NCBI GenBank assembly: GCA_020024115.1
Contig: JAHHUF010000032.1
Span: forward strand, 1 to 17,204
DNA length: 17,204 nt
Source: Anaerofilum sp.
GTDB taxonomy: Bacteria > Bacillota > Clostridia > Oscillospirales > Ruminococcaceae
Direction of reading: 5' to 3'
Positions 1 through 7,687 of the stretch are shown in pieces. The notes beneath the pieces are model-generated. The model was not told the DNA's origin. It ran no database searches and saw only the letters and a program-made list of their open reading frames with translations. Within the stretch, counting starts at the first letter, position 1. The number at the start of each line of letters is the position of its first letter. The translations under genes were made by a program, and so were the position numbers.

Positions 1-3000
1 ATCTTCATCAATGCGGCATAGCTGTCGGCAGTGTAGTCCTCGGCTTTGAGTGTCTCTGCCTGTGCAATCATATCGGCTAGGCTGGAATCCAGCTTTGCGG
101 TCAGCTTGCCCTTTGCGGTTTCGATTGCCTTGACAGCCTGCTCCACTGCCTTTTGGGTGCCGTTATTCAGCAATTCCTTGCTGTCCTTGACGGCTTTTTC
201 ATAGGCGGCATAGGAATCCTCGGTGTAGAGTTTTCCGTCTACGGTATCAAACTCTGCAATCAGTGCTTTCAGCTTGGAAATGTCCACCAGTCCATCTTTT
301 GCGGCTTGATATGCTTTTTCAGCCTTGATAAATTCTTGCGGGTTCACACGCTCACCGTCGGTGGTTTCGCCTTGTTTGTCCTTGGCAATCAGAGCGTCCA
401 TTGCCTCTTTTGCGGTGGTCAAAGCTGCATAGCTGTCGGCGGTGTAGTTATCCTTTGCGATGGTCGGATAGCTTTCGCCTTTTAGCTGGGCAATTTCACG
501 GTTTCGGGTGGAATATGCCAGCTCACGCACCGCCTTCTCTACATTGGATTTGAGGGTGTCTGCTTCGGTTTGGGAGAGATTCTCTGCCTTTTTCATCCCT
601 TTTTCCAGTGCGTTCAGTGCGTCCTCATAGGCGGTGTAGCTACGGTGAGAATAGAGGTTTTGGCTGTTGCTGATTTTGCCTTGCAACAGTTTTTGCAGCT
701 CGTCTAGGTTGGTTGCCTTGAGAATGGCGTTGTCCTGTGCGGATTTCAATGCACCCAATGCAGTTTCCACCACAGTCTGGCTGACATTCTGGTTTTCAAA
801 GACTTGTTGTGCGATTTGTTTTGCTTTGTTGTAAGCATTGATGCTGTCGGTTGTCCAAGCGTTGTTGGCTGGCTGTTTGATTGCCTCGCCCAGTGCGGTT
901 TTGTCCACTTGTTCGCCCTTGTTTGCCGAGATTGCAATTTCGGCAATTTCGGGGATTTGGTCGTTCCAAGACACCTTTACGCTTTCCAAAGTTTTTCCGT
1001 CGGGAATCAAAAATTCGTTGATTGCCTGATTCAAAGTCCCCAACACAACTTCTTTGTCCTCACCGATGAATTGTGCGGTGACGGCTGCGTTGGACACATC
1101 GCCCAACTGCACCAAACGGATAGATGCTGCTTTTTGGGCATCTTTCAAACGGTAGGTGAAGGAGCTGTTTTTGGCAGAAGATTTATAAAAGGTATTATAG
1201 TTTCCGTCCAGCATATTAGATGGAACTTTGCCCGGCTGCTCGACGGCATCGGTCAGGAAATCTTTGTTGTCTTCAGCGGAAGTATACGCACCGCCGTTGA
1301 TTTGCAATTCGTTGATGACCACCCATCTGTGGGAATAGGTGCTGGTGGGGGTGATTTTGATATATCTGCCGTCCACATTCAGCCCAGTTGCCTCTTTGAA
1401 CATATAGCCGGGGTTTTTGCTGTCGTGATAGAGGGTGATGTCCTGCATATCCTTTGCGGTGGACTCGTTGGGGGTATTTTCGGTTTTTTGTCCCACATGA
1501 AGAACCGGAGTCCATGTGGTTTTGTCGGTGGATACCGAGAAATCGGCGTCACGCAGATAGTTGCGCTGTGCCTCTGCGATGTAGTAGCGCAGCGAGGAGA
1601 AATGAACCACCTGCCCCAAATCAAGAATAATTTCCTTACCCTGTTCCTGTGCGCCGTTAATCAAACCGGCGGTAGACAGCTTGCCATCAAACAGGTTGCC
1701 CACTGTGCCGGACAAACGCATATCTTCAGCAGGGTCGGCAAGGGCAAAATTGCTTTCCACCGATTTTTTTGCGGTGTATTTGTATTGAACAGAGAATTTA
1801 TCCAGATTGATGGTTTGAGGGGTGTTGCCCTTGTTGAAAATGCGGACATAGGCAGCATCCACGGCGGCTTTTGCGGTGGGGTTGTAGTCTGTCCATGTAA
1901 CTTGGTTCATGGAAGTCTGCAAGACTACCCCCTCAGGCAGCTGACTGGTGGAAATGTTGGAAATTTCCTTGATGTGGTCAAACTGTACACCGATATAGTC
2001 GTTTTGCTTGAGTGTGGCAGAGCCGGGGGTCAAAGTCATGTTGCCGCCTCTGTCCAGCGACAGCATATCGGTCTGCACATTGGTGTAGAGGTTTTCGGTA
2101 TCGCCGCCCTTTGGCGCACGAATGTCAATTTCGGCAATGCGTACCCAGCCGTTGGTTTTTTGTTTGTTTACCAGACGAATGGCTTTGACATTTTCCAGAT
2201 TGTTGAAATCGACGGTTTGCTCTTTGGCGCTGCCAATCATGCCGATGGGTTTCCATTCGTTGCTGCCATCCAACTGATATTCCACCGCTGCCATTTTGAA
2301 TACATCCCGCTCAGCACTCAGCCCTTGCAGCAAGGTGAAGCTGCCCACAGCCTTGGGATTATCAAATGTGATGGTCAGGGTTGCATTTGCAGGCACGGCA
2401 TCCCGTTCGGGGTTTTGATAGGGGCCTTTTGCCAGATGCACTTCGCTGGTTTTGCTGTTGTCAAAATAGGCATCTTTGTTTCCGCCTTTTTCAGACATTC
2501 CGTCATAGGTGACAGTACCGGTGATGCGGTCTTGTTTGTTTTCGGTGTTTTTTTTGTTGATTTGAATTTCATACACATCGAGATAAGCATCCAGTTGGTT
2601 GTCCTGTGTGGCGGTCAGACGGATGCCCATTGCTTGAAAGTTTTCGGGCAGGTTTTCCTTTGGCACTTTCACTTCTAAAAATTCGTTTCGTGTTGCAGTA
2701 AAGCTGTTCTGCATATTCTGCAAGGGGAGTTCTTCCCATGTAGTGCCGTCCTTGGTGTATTCCAGTTTGGACTGCTCAAAGTGGTTTTTGCCGTCGCCCA
2801 GCAGGAAACGAATGCTGTTGATTTCGATGGATTTGTTATAGGTCACACCCACATAGTCGCCTTTTTTAATCCAAACAGGGTTTTGGTAGCTGACAAAGGT
2901 AGAGTCGTTGCCGTCCAGTACCTTGTCGGTGCCGTTGATTGGGGTGTCGGTGCGGTTGGTGTCGAACTGGGCAATCACAGCCGATGGATTCATCTCCAGC

Positions 3001-4973
3001 TCGGCATATTTTGCCATATAGTCTGCCAAAGTGTTGATAAATGGCACAATATGCTGCACACCCACTTCGGCAAATTCCTGATGGTCTACATAGTGGAAAC
3101 CATAGGATTTTGAGCGTTCAAAGGCTGTTTTTCCGTCCATGCTGTATTGGAGGATGTTGGCTTTTTCGCCGTTCAGCACAGCTTTGACACCGTTCAAATA
3201 GGCAATAGCTGCATCGGTGGTGTCCTGCCAGCAGTTGAGCCAGTGTACAATTTGGTTTTTCAGGTTGGCATCGCCTGCCTGTTCCTGATACAATGCAGCC
3301 GACTGTTTCAGCAATTGGAACTGCTCAATGACGGGGTCAACCTCGGCAGCCTGCAAAGTACCTGCTGCCAGTTTTTCTTTGAAGTCATTCAGCAAAGGAG
3401 CCAATTCCACTGATTCCTGCAATGGGGTGACACGGTTGTCCATTGCTTGATTTATCATGTGTTTGGAAATTTCACGCAGAGCGTTGGACGCCTGTGTGGG
3501 AATTGCCGAGTTGTGGTCGGCATATTTAAAAGAAGCCTCCCATGCAGCGTTGGCTTGTTCGGCATTTTCCCAGATGTTCCACGAATAGCAGGCATTGCCA
3601 AAGATGGCAACCTTACTGGGTTCGGACTGCTGCATAGGGTTCAGTACAATGCCTTGAATGTTGGCAGGGTTGACCCCATTTTGCAGGAATGTGTCATAGC
3701 CGCCCATAATCAGGTGCTTTTTGGAGTTGTCAGTGCAGGGCCAGTTAATCCACATATAGGGGCCTCTGCCTACATTGGTGGTGAAAGCGTTGGTGAAGTT
3801 GTTGGACACCTCGCCCCAAACACGACCACCTGTCATGACAATCTGAATATTGTCGGGGAAGTCTCTGTAATAAGCCTCACCTGTGCCGCCATATTCCACG
3901 GGGCAGAAGGGGAGAGTGATTTTCAAATCGGGGTACTGTTTTTGTTTTTCGGTCAGCCATGCGGTCATGTCTTGCAGCACACGCTTATAGTTGTTGCCGC
4001 CTAAATTTCCCGTATTGTTGTAGTTTTTGGCATCGTCTGCAAGAATTGCAATCTGCCGCACCCCTGCATCAATTACCTGCTCAAATTTTGCTTGCATCAC
4101 CTTCAGGTCAGCCTCGTATGCCTCCTGAGAATCAAAACTGATGGGGTTGTTCATAAAGGGGTGAAGGGCAAAGACAAAACGGCATTTTGAGGAATTGCCT
4201 GCATCTGCCAACGGTTTGATTTTGGTTTCGATTTCATCGGGGCTGTACAGTTCACGCCAGTTTGCATTATGTTTTGGGTCATCTTTTGGGGCATAGAAAT
4301 AGGAATTTAGTTTGTAATAGCCGCCCCATTTCATCAGGTTGGAGCGGTCTTCGGTTGACCAAGGGTTGCCGTAATAGCCCTCGATAAAACCACGGCTGCT
4401 GACATCCGCCCAGTCCTCCACTTGGAAGTTGCGGATGGTGTAGCTGTCCATTTGCTTGACGATATGATAGAGGGTTGTCAGGGCATAAAAGCTGGAATCG
4501 GTGTCTTTGCCCAGCACGGTGATAACATCGTTGTCACTTTCCAGCACATAGGAATCGGTTTTGTCGTACAATCCCTCGGTGGCAATGGTGACATTTTCTT
4601 TGGCGAAGTTGTCAACATATTCGTCAGAGCCTTCGATGCCCACAAGAATATTGGTTTTGCCCTCGACCAGTGCGTCGGACTCGGTAACAGAAGTGATATC
4701 CTGTTTTAGTTGCAGCACCTCGGTCAAACGGCTGCGGGTAGCAGGGTCGATTCCACTTTCATAGACGATATTGACATCATTTTTCAGGATATAGTCGCCA
4801 TCGGCATAATTGATGGACTGTGGGGAGGGATAAATCTCATAGTCCTGCTGCTGCGCACCATGCACAACTGTGGGAACCAATGTCAAACTTTGCACAACCA
4901 TTGAGCCAGCCATGACAATTGCAGTCAGCCGCTGCAATTTGCCAACAGATTTCTTGGAATGTTTTGCCTGCAT
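1..4973 (-). CDS. Secreted GH84 beta-N-acetylglucosaminidase/hyaluronidase-like protein with FIVAR repeats (C-terminus outside window)
   Basis: An open frame of 1657 codons runs off the window. GH84 enzymes remove terminal beta-GlcNAc by substrate-assisted catalysis, on hyaluronan-type or O-GlcNAc/mucin glycans. Seen: a positively charged signal peptide (residues 1-40); a GH20b-like N-terminal domain (about 44-185); the GH84 signature RGFIEGYYGNPW at 194-205; and the adjacent aspartates D313-D314 in LADDAKNY, matching the catalytic DD pair of the family. A helical region follows, then several galactose-binding-like (F5/8 type C) modules, with DGNDSTF near 684, DGKLSTA near 1095 and DGNYNTF near 1255. 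From about 1356 there are at least five FIVAR-type repeats (YTADSYAAL pattern), the last cut by the edge. A wall-anchor tail probably lies beyond. The start is set by AGGAGG at 4979-4985, six bases upstream of the ATG. Architecture resembles Clostridium perfringens NagH/NagJ. The exact substrate cannot be read from sequence. Confidence 0.93.
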   Translation of the reverse strand, partial: MQAKHSKKSVGKLQRLTAIVMAGSMVVQSLTLVPTVVHGAQQQDYEIYPSPQSINYADGDYILKNDVNIVYESGIDPATRSRLTEVLQLKQDITSVTESDALVEGKTNILVGIEGSDEYVDNFAKENVTIATEGLYDKTDSYVLESDNDVITVLGKDTDSSFYALTTLYHIVKQMDSYTIRNFQVEDWADVSSRGFIEGYYGNPWSTEDRSNLMKWGGYYKLNSYFYAPKDDPKHNANWRELYSPDEIETKIKPLADAGNSSKCRFVFALHPFMNNPISFDSQEAYEADLKVMQAKFEQVIDAGVRQIAILADDAKNYNNTGNLGGNNYKRVLQDMTAWLTEKQKQYPDLKITLPFCPVEYGGTGEAYYRDFPDNIQIVMTGGRVWGEVSNNFTNAFTTNVGRGPYMWINWPCTDNSKKHLIMGGYDTFLQNGVNPANIQGIVLNPMQQSEPSKVAIFGNACYSWNIWENAEQANAAWEASFKYADHNSAIPTQASNALREISKHMINQAMDNRVTPLQESVELAPLLNDFKEKLAAGTLQAAEVDPVIEQFQLLKQSAALYQEQAGDANLKNQIVHWLNCWQDTTDAAIAYLNGVKAVLNGEKANILQYSMDGKTAFERSKSYGFHYVDHQEFAEVGVQHIVPFINTLADYMAKYAELEMNPSAVIAQFDTNRTDTPINGTDKVLDGNDSTFVSYQNPVWIKKGDYVGVTYNKSIEINSIRFLLGDGKNHFEQSKLEYTKDGTTWEELPLQNMQNSFTATRNEFLEVKVPKENLPENFQAMGIRLTATQDNQLDAYLDVYEIQINKKNTENKQDRITGTVTYDGMSEKGGNKDAYFDNSKTSEVHLAKGPYQNPERDAVPANATLTITFDNPKAVGSFTLLQGLSAERDVFKMAAVEYQLDGSNEWKPIGMIGSAKEQTVDFNNLENVKAIRLVNKQKTNGWVRIAEIDIRAPKGGDTENLYTNVQTDMLSLDRGGNMTLTPGSATLKQNDYIGVQFDHIKEISNISTSQLPEGVVLQTSMNQVTWTDYNPTAKAAVDAAYVRIFNKGNTPQTINLDKFSVQYKYTAKKSVESNFALADPAEDMRLSGTVGNLFDGKLSTAGLINGAQEQGKEIILDLGQVVHFSSLRYYIAEAQRNYLRDADFSVSTDKTTWTPVLHVGQKTENTPNESTAKDMQDITLYHDSKNPGYMFKEATGLNVDGRYIKITPTSTYSHRWVVINELQINGGAYTSAEDNKDFLTDAVEQPGKVPSNMLDGNYNTFYKSSAKNSSFTYRLKDAQKAASIRLVQLGDVSNAAVTAQFIGEDKEVVLGTLNQAINEFLIPDGKTLESVKVSWNDQIPEIAEIAISANKGEQVDKTALGEAIKQPANNAWTTDSINAYNKAKQIAQQVFENQNVSQTVVETALGALKSAQDNAILKATNLDELQKLLQGKISNSQNLYSHRSYTAYEDALNALEKGMKKAENLSQTEADTLKSNVEKAVRELAYSTRNREIAQLKGESYPTIAKDNYTADSYAALTTAKEAMDALIAKDKQGETTDGERVNPQEFIKAEKAYQAAKDGLVDISKLKALIAEFDTVDGKLYTEDSYAAYEKAVKDSKELLNNGTQKAVEQAVKAIETAKGKLTAKLDSSLADMIAQAETLKAEDYTADSYAALMK

Positions 4974-5000
4974 AATTTTCCTCCTTTTAATAAAAACATA

Positions 5001-5048
5001 AAACCAGAAACAAACAAGAGCCCCTGCTGCCTTTGTGTTTTCTGGTTT
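5001..5048 (-). promoter_or_regulatory. Stem-loop in the leader of the GH84 gene
   Basis: Two perfect 10-base arms, AAACCAGAAA and TTTCTGGTTT, enclose a 28-base loop in the transcribed leader. The hairpin lies between the promoter and the ribosome binding site (4979-4985). In the RNA sense the 3' arm is followed within four bases by a run of U, so it could act as a leaky terminator/attenuator, an RNA-stability element or a protein target. I recognise no known riboswitch class. Confidence 0.6.
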
Positions 5049-5092
5049 CATCATTTTTTGAAAAAAATCGCTAACGGTTCAATTTTAAGTGA

Positions 5093-5121
5093 ATTATAAC
5101 AATTATTTAATGAAATGTAAA
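5093..5121 (-). promoter_or_regulatory. Sigma-A type promoter of the GH84 gene
   Basis: Reading the minus strand, TTTACA (5121-5116) is followed after exactly 17 bases by a perfect TATAAT (5098-5093). Transcription would start near 5086 and give a leader of about 113 nt. An inverted repeat, AATTATTT (5101-5108) and AAATAATT (5119-5126), covers the spacer and the -35 box and could be an operator. Confidence 0.72.
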
Positions 5122-5174
5122 TAATTTTTGTTGTTTTTATTATATCTTTTTGTTGCATTTATAAAACAGGCATC

Positions 5175-5202
5175 TTGAAAGATTTCCCAAAAAGAGTATT
5201 AT
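5175..5202 (+). promoter_or_regulatory. Promoter in front of the hydrolase remnant
   Basis: TTGAAA (5175-5180), a 16-base spacer and TATTAT (5197-5202) precede a ribosome binding site AAGGAG (5217-5222) and the ATG at 5233. The signals look intact although the gene behind them is not. Confidence 0.55.
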
Positions 5203-5232
5203 CAGACTAATTTGCAAAGGAGTTGACATCAA

Positions 5233-5406
5233 ATGCAGTATATGGAATATGGGGCACAACACACAAAAATAATGCTGTTTCTTCATGGGGGTGGGCTGTC
5301 ATGGTGGAGTTTTCGGGAAGTTGCCCAGCAATTGCACCATCATCAAACAGCTTGTCAATTCATAGAAACATGGATAAACGCATTGTTCATACACCTTCAA
5401 AGCTAT
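5233..5406 (+). pseudogene. Alpha/beta hydrolase remnant (internally deleted)
   Basis: From the ATG at 5233, about ten bases after an AAGGAG site, the frame reads MQYMEYG, a hydrophobic strand IMLFLHGGG and SWWSFREVAQQL. This is the N-terminal strand, oxyanion loop (HGGG) and first helix of a small alpha/beta hydrolase. About 35 residues on, family-like sequence stops. A short stretch with QFIETWI might be the C-terminal helix (inference), and the frame then runs through the terminator into antisense of the lipoprotein gene. The nucleophile elbow (GxSxG), catalytic acid and histidine are all absent, so no activity is expected. Family members are usually around 230-260 residues. An internal deletion of roughly 600 bp, leaving promoter, start and terminator, explains this best. 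The downstream residues could instead be unrelated sequence. Confidence 0.6.
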
Positions 5407-5455
5407 AAAAAAACAGTGCATTTCTTGGCATTTTGCCAGAGCTGCACTGTTTTTT
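5407..5455. terminator. Bidirectional intrinsic terminator
   Basis: A 13-bp stem (5408-5420 with 5443-5455; core ACAGTGCA/TGCACTGT) has an inner 5-bp stem TGGCA/TGCCA and a run of A on one side and T on the other, so it can stop transcription from both directions. It serves the hydrolase remnant on the plus strand and the DUF4230 operon, which ends at 5471, on the minus strand. Confidence 0.88.
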
Positions 5456-5470
5456 GTTCAATATTTCATT

Positions 5471-6127
5471 TTAGTTTTGGGAAGAAGACGATGCAGGGGG
5501 CAGGCTGGAGGTTATCTGGTCGGCGGAGGATTCCGTCTGGGGCTGCTTTTCGTCCAAGTATACCCAATTGATGGTGTATTCCTTGCCAACGGCATTGCCG
5601 ATGTTGGTTACATAGTCTTCCAACAAGGTTTGTGCCCGCTGCTGTGCTTCGGCAAGCAATGTGGTGTCACTGGCGGCATTTTCTTCCAACATTTTCTGTG
5701 CCTCTTTAAAGGCGAGAATTTCGTCCTCCGCCTTGATGTTGGCAGAGGATTGGTCAACGATGTAGGATTCTTTTGTCAAAGAGGAGGAATCCACCGTGCA
5801 GCCCTGCACCTCGGCTGGGGGTAATGTGATGGTGATTTGTGAATCCTCCACCTCGATATTGACCAGCGATACATCGATGCCCAGCTTAACAACCCCGCTG
5901 TATTCAATCCAAAAACGCTTGTCTTTTTTCCACCACAGCATCCCGGCGGCATCTTTTTCGGTGTATTTTGCCACATCGTGATAGTAGCACTCCATCACAG
6001 CCAGTTTGCAGATGGATTTCATTTGAGAAATTTGTGGTTCAATCGTGATTTTTTCTTCGGGCTGTCCACAGGCAGTCAGCGACACCAGCACAACCAGCGA
6101 AAGAAAAACAGAGAGTAATTTTTTCAT
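5471..6127 (-). CDS. DUF4230 family lipoprotein
   Basis: Predicted 218-residue exported lipoprotein of unknown function. Residues 1-20 are a lipoprotein signal peptide ending in the lipobox LTAC, with C20 as the lipidation site, so the protein should be tethered to the outer face of the membrane. The body matches DUF4230: a helical start (ICKLAVMECYYHDV), the WIEYSG / GIDVSLVNIEV strand region (about 72-95) and ITITLPPAEV, then a charged helical segment and a Ser/Pro/Gln-rich tail. It is the second gene of an operon: the upstream paralogue stops 14 bases before this ATG, and the GAAAGG ribosome binding site begins immediately after that stop codon. No enzymatic motif is visible; the role is unknown. 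Gene call and lipoprotein status are firm, the family name is from recognition of the pattern. Confidence 0.88.
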   Translation of the reverse strand: MKKLLSVFLSLVVLVSLTACGQPEEKITIEPQISQMKSICKLAVMECYYHDVAKYTEKDAAGMLWWKKDKRFWIEYSGVVKLGIDVSLVNIEVEDSQITITLPPAEVQGCTVDSSSLTKESYIVDQSSANIKAEDEILAFKEAQKMLEENAASDTTLLAEAQQRAQTLLEDYVTNIGNAVGKEYTINWVYLDEKQPQTESSADQITSSLPPASSSSQN

Positions 6128-6141
6128 TTTTCATGCCCTTT

Positions 6142-6726
6142 CTACCGAATTTCCAATGTATATTCTGCGTCCAGTTGTTCAATGATGGGGCGGGTCAAGG
6201 CGGTCAGAATATTTTTTGCATTTTGGGTTGCCAGTTCAAAGATGGCTTTTTCTTTTTCACTTTCTTTTTTTGCGTCCTCTTCACAGGCTTTGAAGGCTGC
6301 TTCGGAGGATGTGGAAGTGTTTGCCTTTTGGTTCAGAAAAATATAGTCCAATGAAGCAATGTCTACATTGATGTCGGTTATGTATACTTCGGGAAGTTTG
6401 ATGGTGACAACCTTTTTGTTGTGGTCCACCGCAATATCAACCTTTTCAAAATCAATGCCTGCATTGACTTTGGATTCATAGGATACATAATAGTCGATTT
6501 TTTCGGGATTTTCGGGGTTTGGCACCGTTGCAATGCCATTGTAAACCGCTGTAAAGGTGGACAATTCGCTGACATTGATGATTTTTTCCAATGTCATCAC
6601 GGTAATCACTTCTTTTTCCTGCTCTTTGCCGTGTAGCACACGAGGCACTACCACAAACCCCAAAAGTAGCAAACAAACACCAACGGCAGCCCAACCGACA
6701 AGCCGTCTTTTTACCAAAGTTTTCAT
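6142..6726 (-). CDS. Membrane-anchored DUF4230 family protein
   Basis: 194 residues starting MKTLVKRR. This start is preferred over an in-frame ATG 42 bases upstream because AGGAG stands eight bases before it. Residues 9-28 form one transmembrane helix after a basic N-terminus, and no cysteine lipobox is present, so the bulk should face outside as a signal-anchored domain. The central region (NAGIDFEKVDIAV, VTIKLPEVYI, VDIASLDYIF) aligns in pattern with the downstream lipoprotein (LGIDVSLVNIEV, ITITLPPAEV, VDSSSL), so the two are diverged paralogues. A Lys/Glu-rich helix (about 138-165) follows and the end is LDAEYTLEIR. First gene of the two-gene operon under the promoter near 6796. Function unknown; a heteromeric surface complex with its partner is only a guess. 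Confidence 0.87.
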   Translation of the reverse strand: MKTLVKRRLVGWAAVGVCLLLLGFVVVPRVLHGKEQEKEVITVMTLEKIINVSELSTFTAVYNGIATVPNPENPEKIDYYVSYESKVNAGIDFEKVDIAVDHNKKVVTIKLPEVYITDINVDIASLDYIFLNQKANTSTSSEAAFKACEEDAKKESEKEKAIFELATQNAKNILTALTRPIIEQLDAEYTLEIR

Positions 6727-6793
6727 CTGTGTTTCTCCTTTATGAAAAGAATTTATCTCAGTTATCAAACAGTATCAGTATTGTCGAGGTTTC

Positions 6794-6813
6794 ATTATAA
6801 CAAATAATTGTTA
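6794..6813 (-). promoter_or_regulatory. Promoter with overlapping palindrome for the DUF4230 operon
   Basis: The minus strand has an extended -10 element, TGTTATAAT, with TATAAT at 6799-6794; no good -35 box is present at 16-18 bases. A perfect dyad, TAACAA-ATAA-TTGTTA (6798-6813), overlaps the upstream edge of the -10, where a repressor could block polymerase, or the weak -35 could mean an activator is required. Leader length would be about 60 nt. Confidence 0.55.
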
Positions 6814-6850
6814 ATATTTCTATGATTATCAACAAAATCCAACCTGTTTA

Positions 6851-6995
6851 GAGGGTATCTGAAGTCGACGGATTTTTCCCAAGGAATGTCTGAATACAAG
6901 AAAAGACAAACTCTTGCCGGATTTTGCGTATTTTTAAGGCAGCAAAAGCTATTTATTGCAGAAAAGCTGAAAATTTCGACTTTTCAGACAGCCTC
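6851..6995. repeat. 145-bp element with imperfect terminal inverted repeats
   Basis: The left end GAGGGTATCTGAAGTCGA and, read from the other strand, the right end GAGGCTGTCTGAAAAGTCGA are near-identical inverted ends; similarity continues to about 30 bases. There is no coding capacity and no clear target-site duplication. The right 43 bases match a second site at 13257-13298. A non-autonomous miniature element or a dispersed palindromic repeat are the leading explanations. Confidence 0.7.
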
Positions 6996-7507
6996 AAGCA
7001 GTTGGTTGTTGCAAATTTGGACAATCAATCGCTGATTTTTGCAAAATCTTTATTTCTGTTGTATGCGTTTTCAAGCAAAGATACAATGCAAAAACCAAGG
7101 GGATTTTTTTGGTTGAAAGCTGCCGAAAAGCCTCTCTTTTTCGCTAAACTACCATTTAGTGAAGCAAAACAGTGTCAGTTTTCTGAACAACCTCCATATC
7201 TGTTCCTCTGCCCGATTGCTTGCCTTTTTCTGGCGAAGTCACTGCTTGTTATTCTAAAAACAGTCGTTTTATCGTTATAATTTACTTGTTTTTGTGGAAA
7301 ATTACTTTTTGATGCACAAAGCAAAGCAAGCCAAAGGTCGATTTGTCAAGGATTTTATCTATAAAATGGTACTTTTTGGGCAAATTTATTGCAAATTCTG
7401 TAACTGTTTTCGCTTGTCTGGGGTTTAAAGTGTTTCTCTTTCGCTAAATTGGGCAGCGGTTTTTGATGCTTTCGCACTTTCTCACAAATATTGCGGATGT
7501 TCTTTAT
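6996..7507. other. AT-rich non-coding gap upstream of the PL8 lyase gene
   Basis: No convincing gene. The longest frame (118 codons from 6924) begins inside the repeat, has no ribosome binding site and has low-complexity hydrophobic composition. Visible structure: a hairpin TTCGCTAAA / TTTAGTGAA (7140-7163 region) and a second copy of CTCTTTCGCTAAA-like sequence near 7435. It could hold a small RNA or binding sites, or be relic sequence. Confidence 0.45.
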
Positions 7508-7597
7508 GCTTGTTTTATATAGTACAAGCACAAAAATCGGATTTTATTGAAAAAAACGGAAAAAATGTTTGAATTTTGTAGAAAAACAAAGTATAAT
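7508..7597 (+). promoter_or_regulatory. Promoter region of the PL8 lyase gene
   Basis: TTGAAT (7569-7574), a 17-base spacer and a perfect TATAAT (7592-7597) form a good sigma-A promoter, giving a leader of about 85 nt. Forty bases upstream of the -35 there is a dyad GCTTGT / ACAAGC (7508-7513 and 7524-7529) that might bind a regulator. The leader contains a 7-bp hairpin AAATACA / TGTATTT (7627-7651) before the ribosome binding site. Confidence 0.72.
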
Positions 7598-7687
7598 TAC
7601 GCCAATGTCATAAAATTGTACAACATAAATACAAAAATTGATTCTGTATTTTAAATTTATGGTGGTTTTAACAAGGGAGGAAACACA

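Noticed and set aside
1..940. Near-identical short DNA repeats (CATAGCTGTCGGC-GTGTAGT type) suggesting a CRISPR or satellite array
   Set aside because: They are in-frame codons of the FIVAR protein repeats (YTADSYAA) at irregular distances, not a separate DNA array.
804..2678. A 624-codon plus-strand open frame opposite the GH84 gene
   Set aside because: It is antisense to an uninterrupted frame with clear domain motifs, has no ribosome binding site and has Cys/Phe/His-rich, non-protein-like composition produced by the codon bias of the real gene.
6726..6768. The longer N-terminus (14 extra residues) for the membrane-anchored DUF4230 protein
   Set aside because: The internal ATG has a well-placed AGGAG site and starts directly at the basic segment of the transmembrane signal. 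The extra residues would overlay the leader and that site.
6851..6995. The ends resemble the Neisseria DNA uptake sequence (GCCGTCTGAA)
   Set aside because: The similarity is partial (GGCTGTCTGAA or GGGTATCTGAA), only a few copies are present and the gene content is Gram-positive, so an uptake role is unsupported.
6924..7280. A 118-codon plus-strand frame in the gap before the PL8 gene
   Set aside because: Starts inside the inverted-end element, lacks a ribosome binding site and resembles no protein family; most likely chance in AT-rich sequence.
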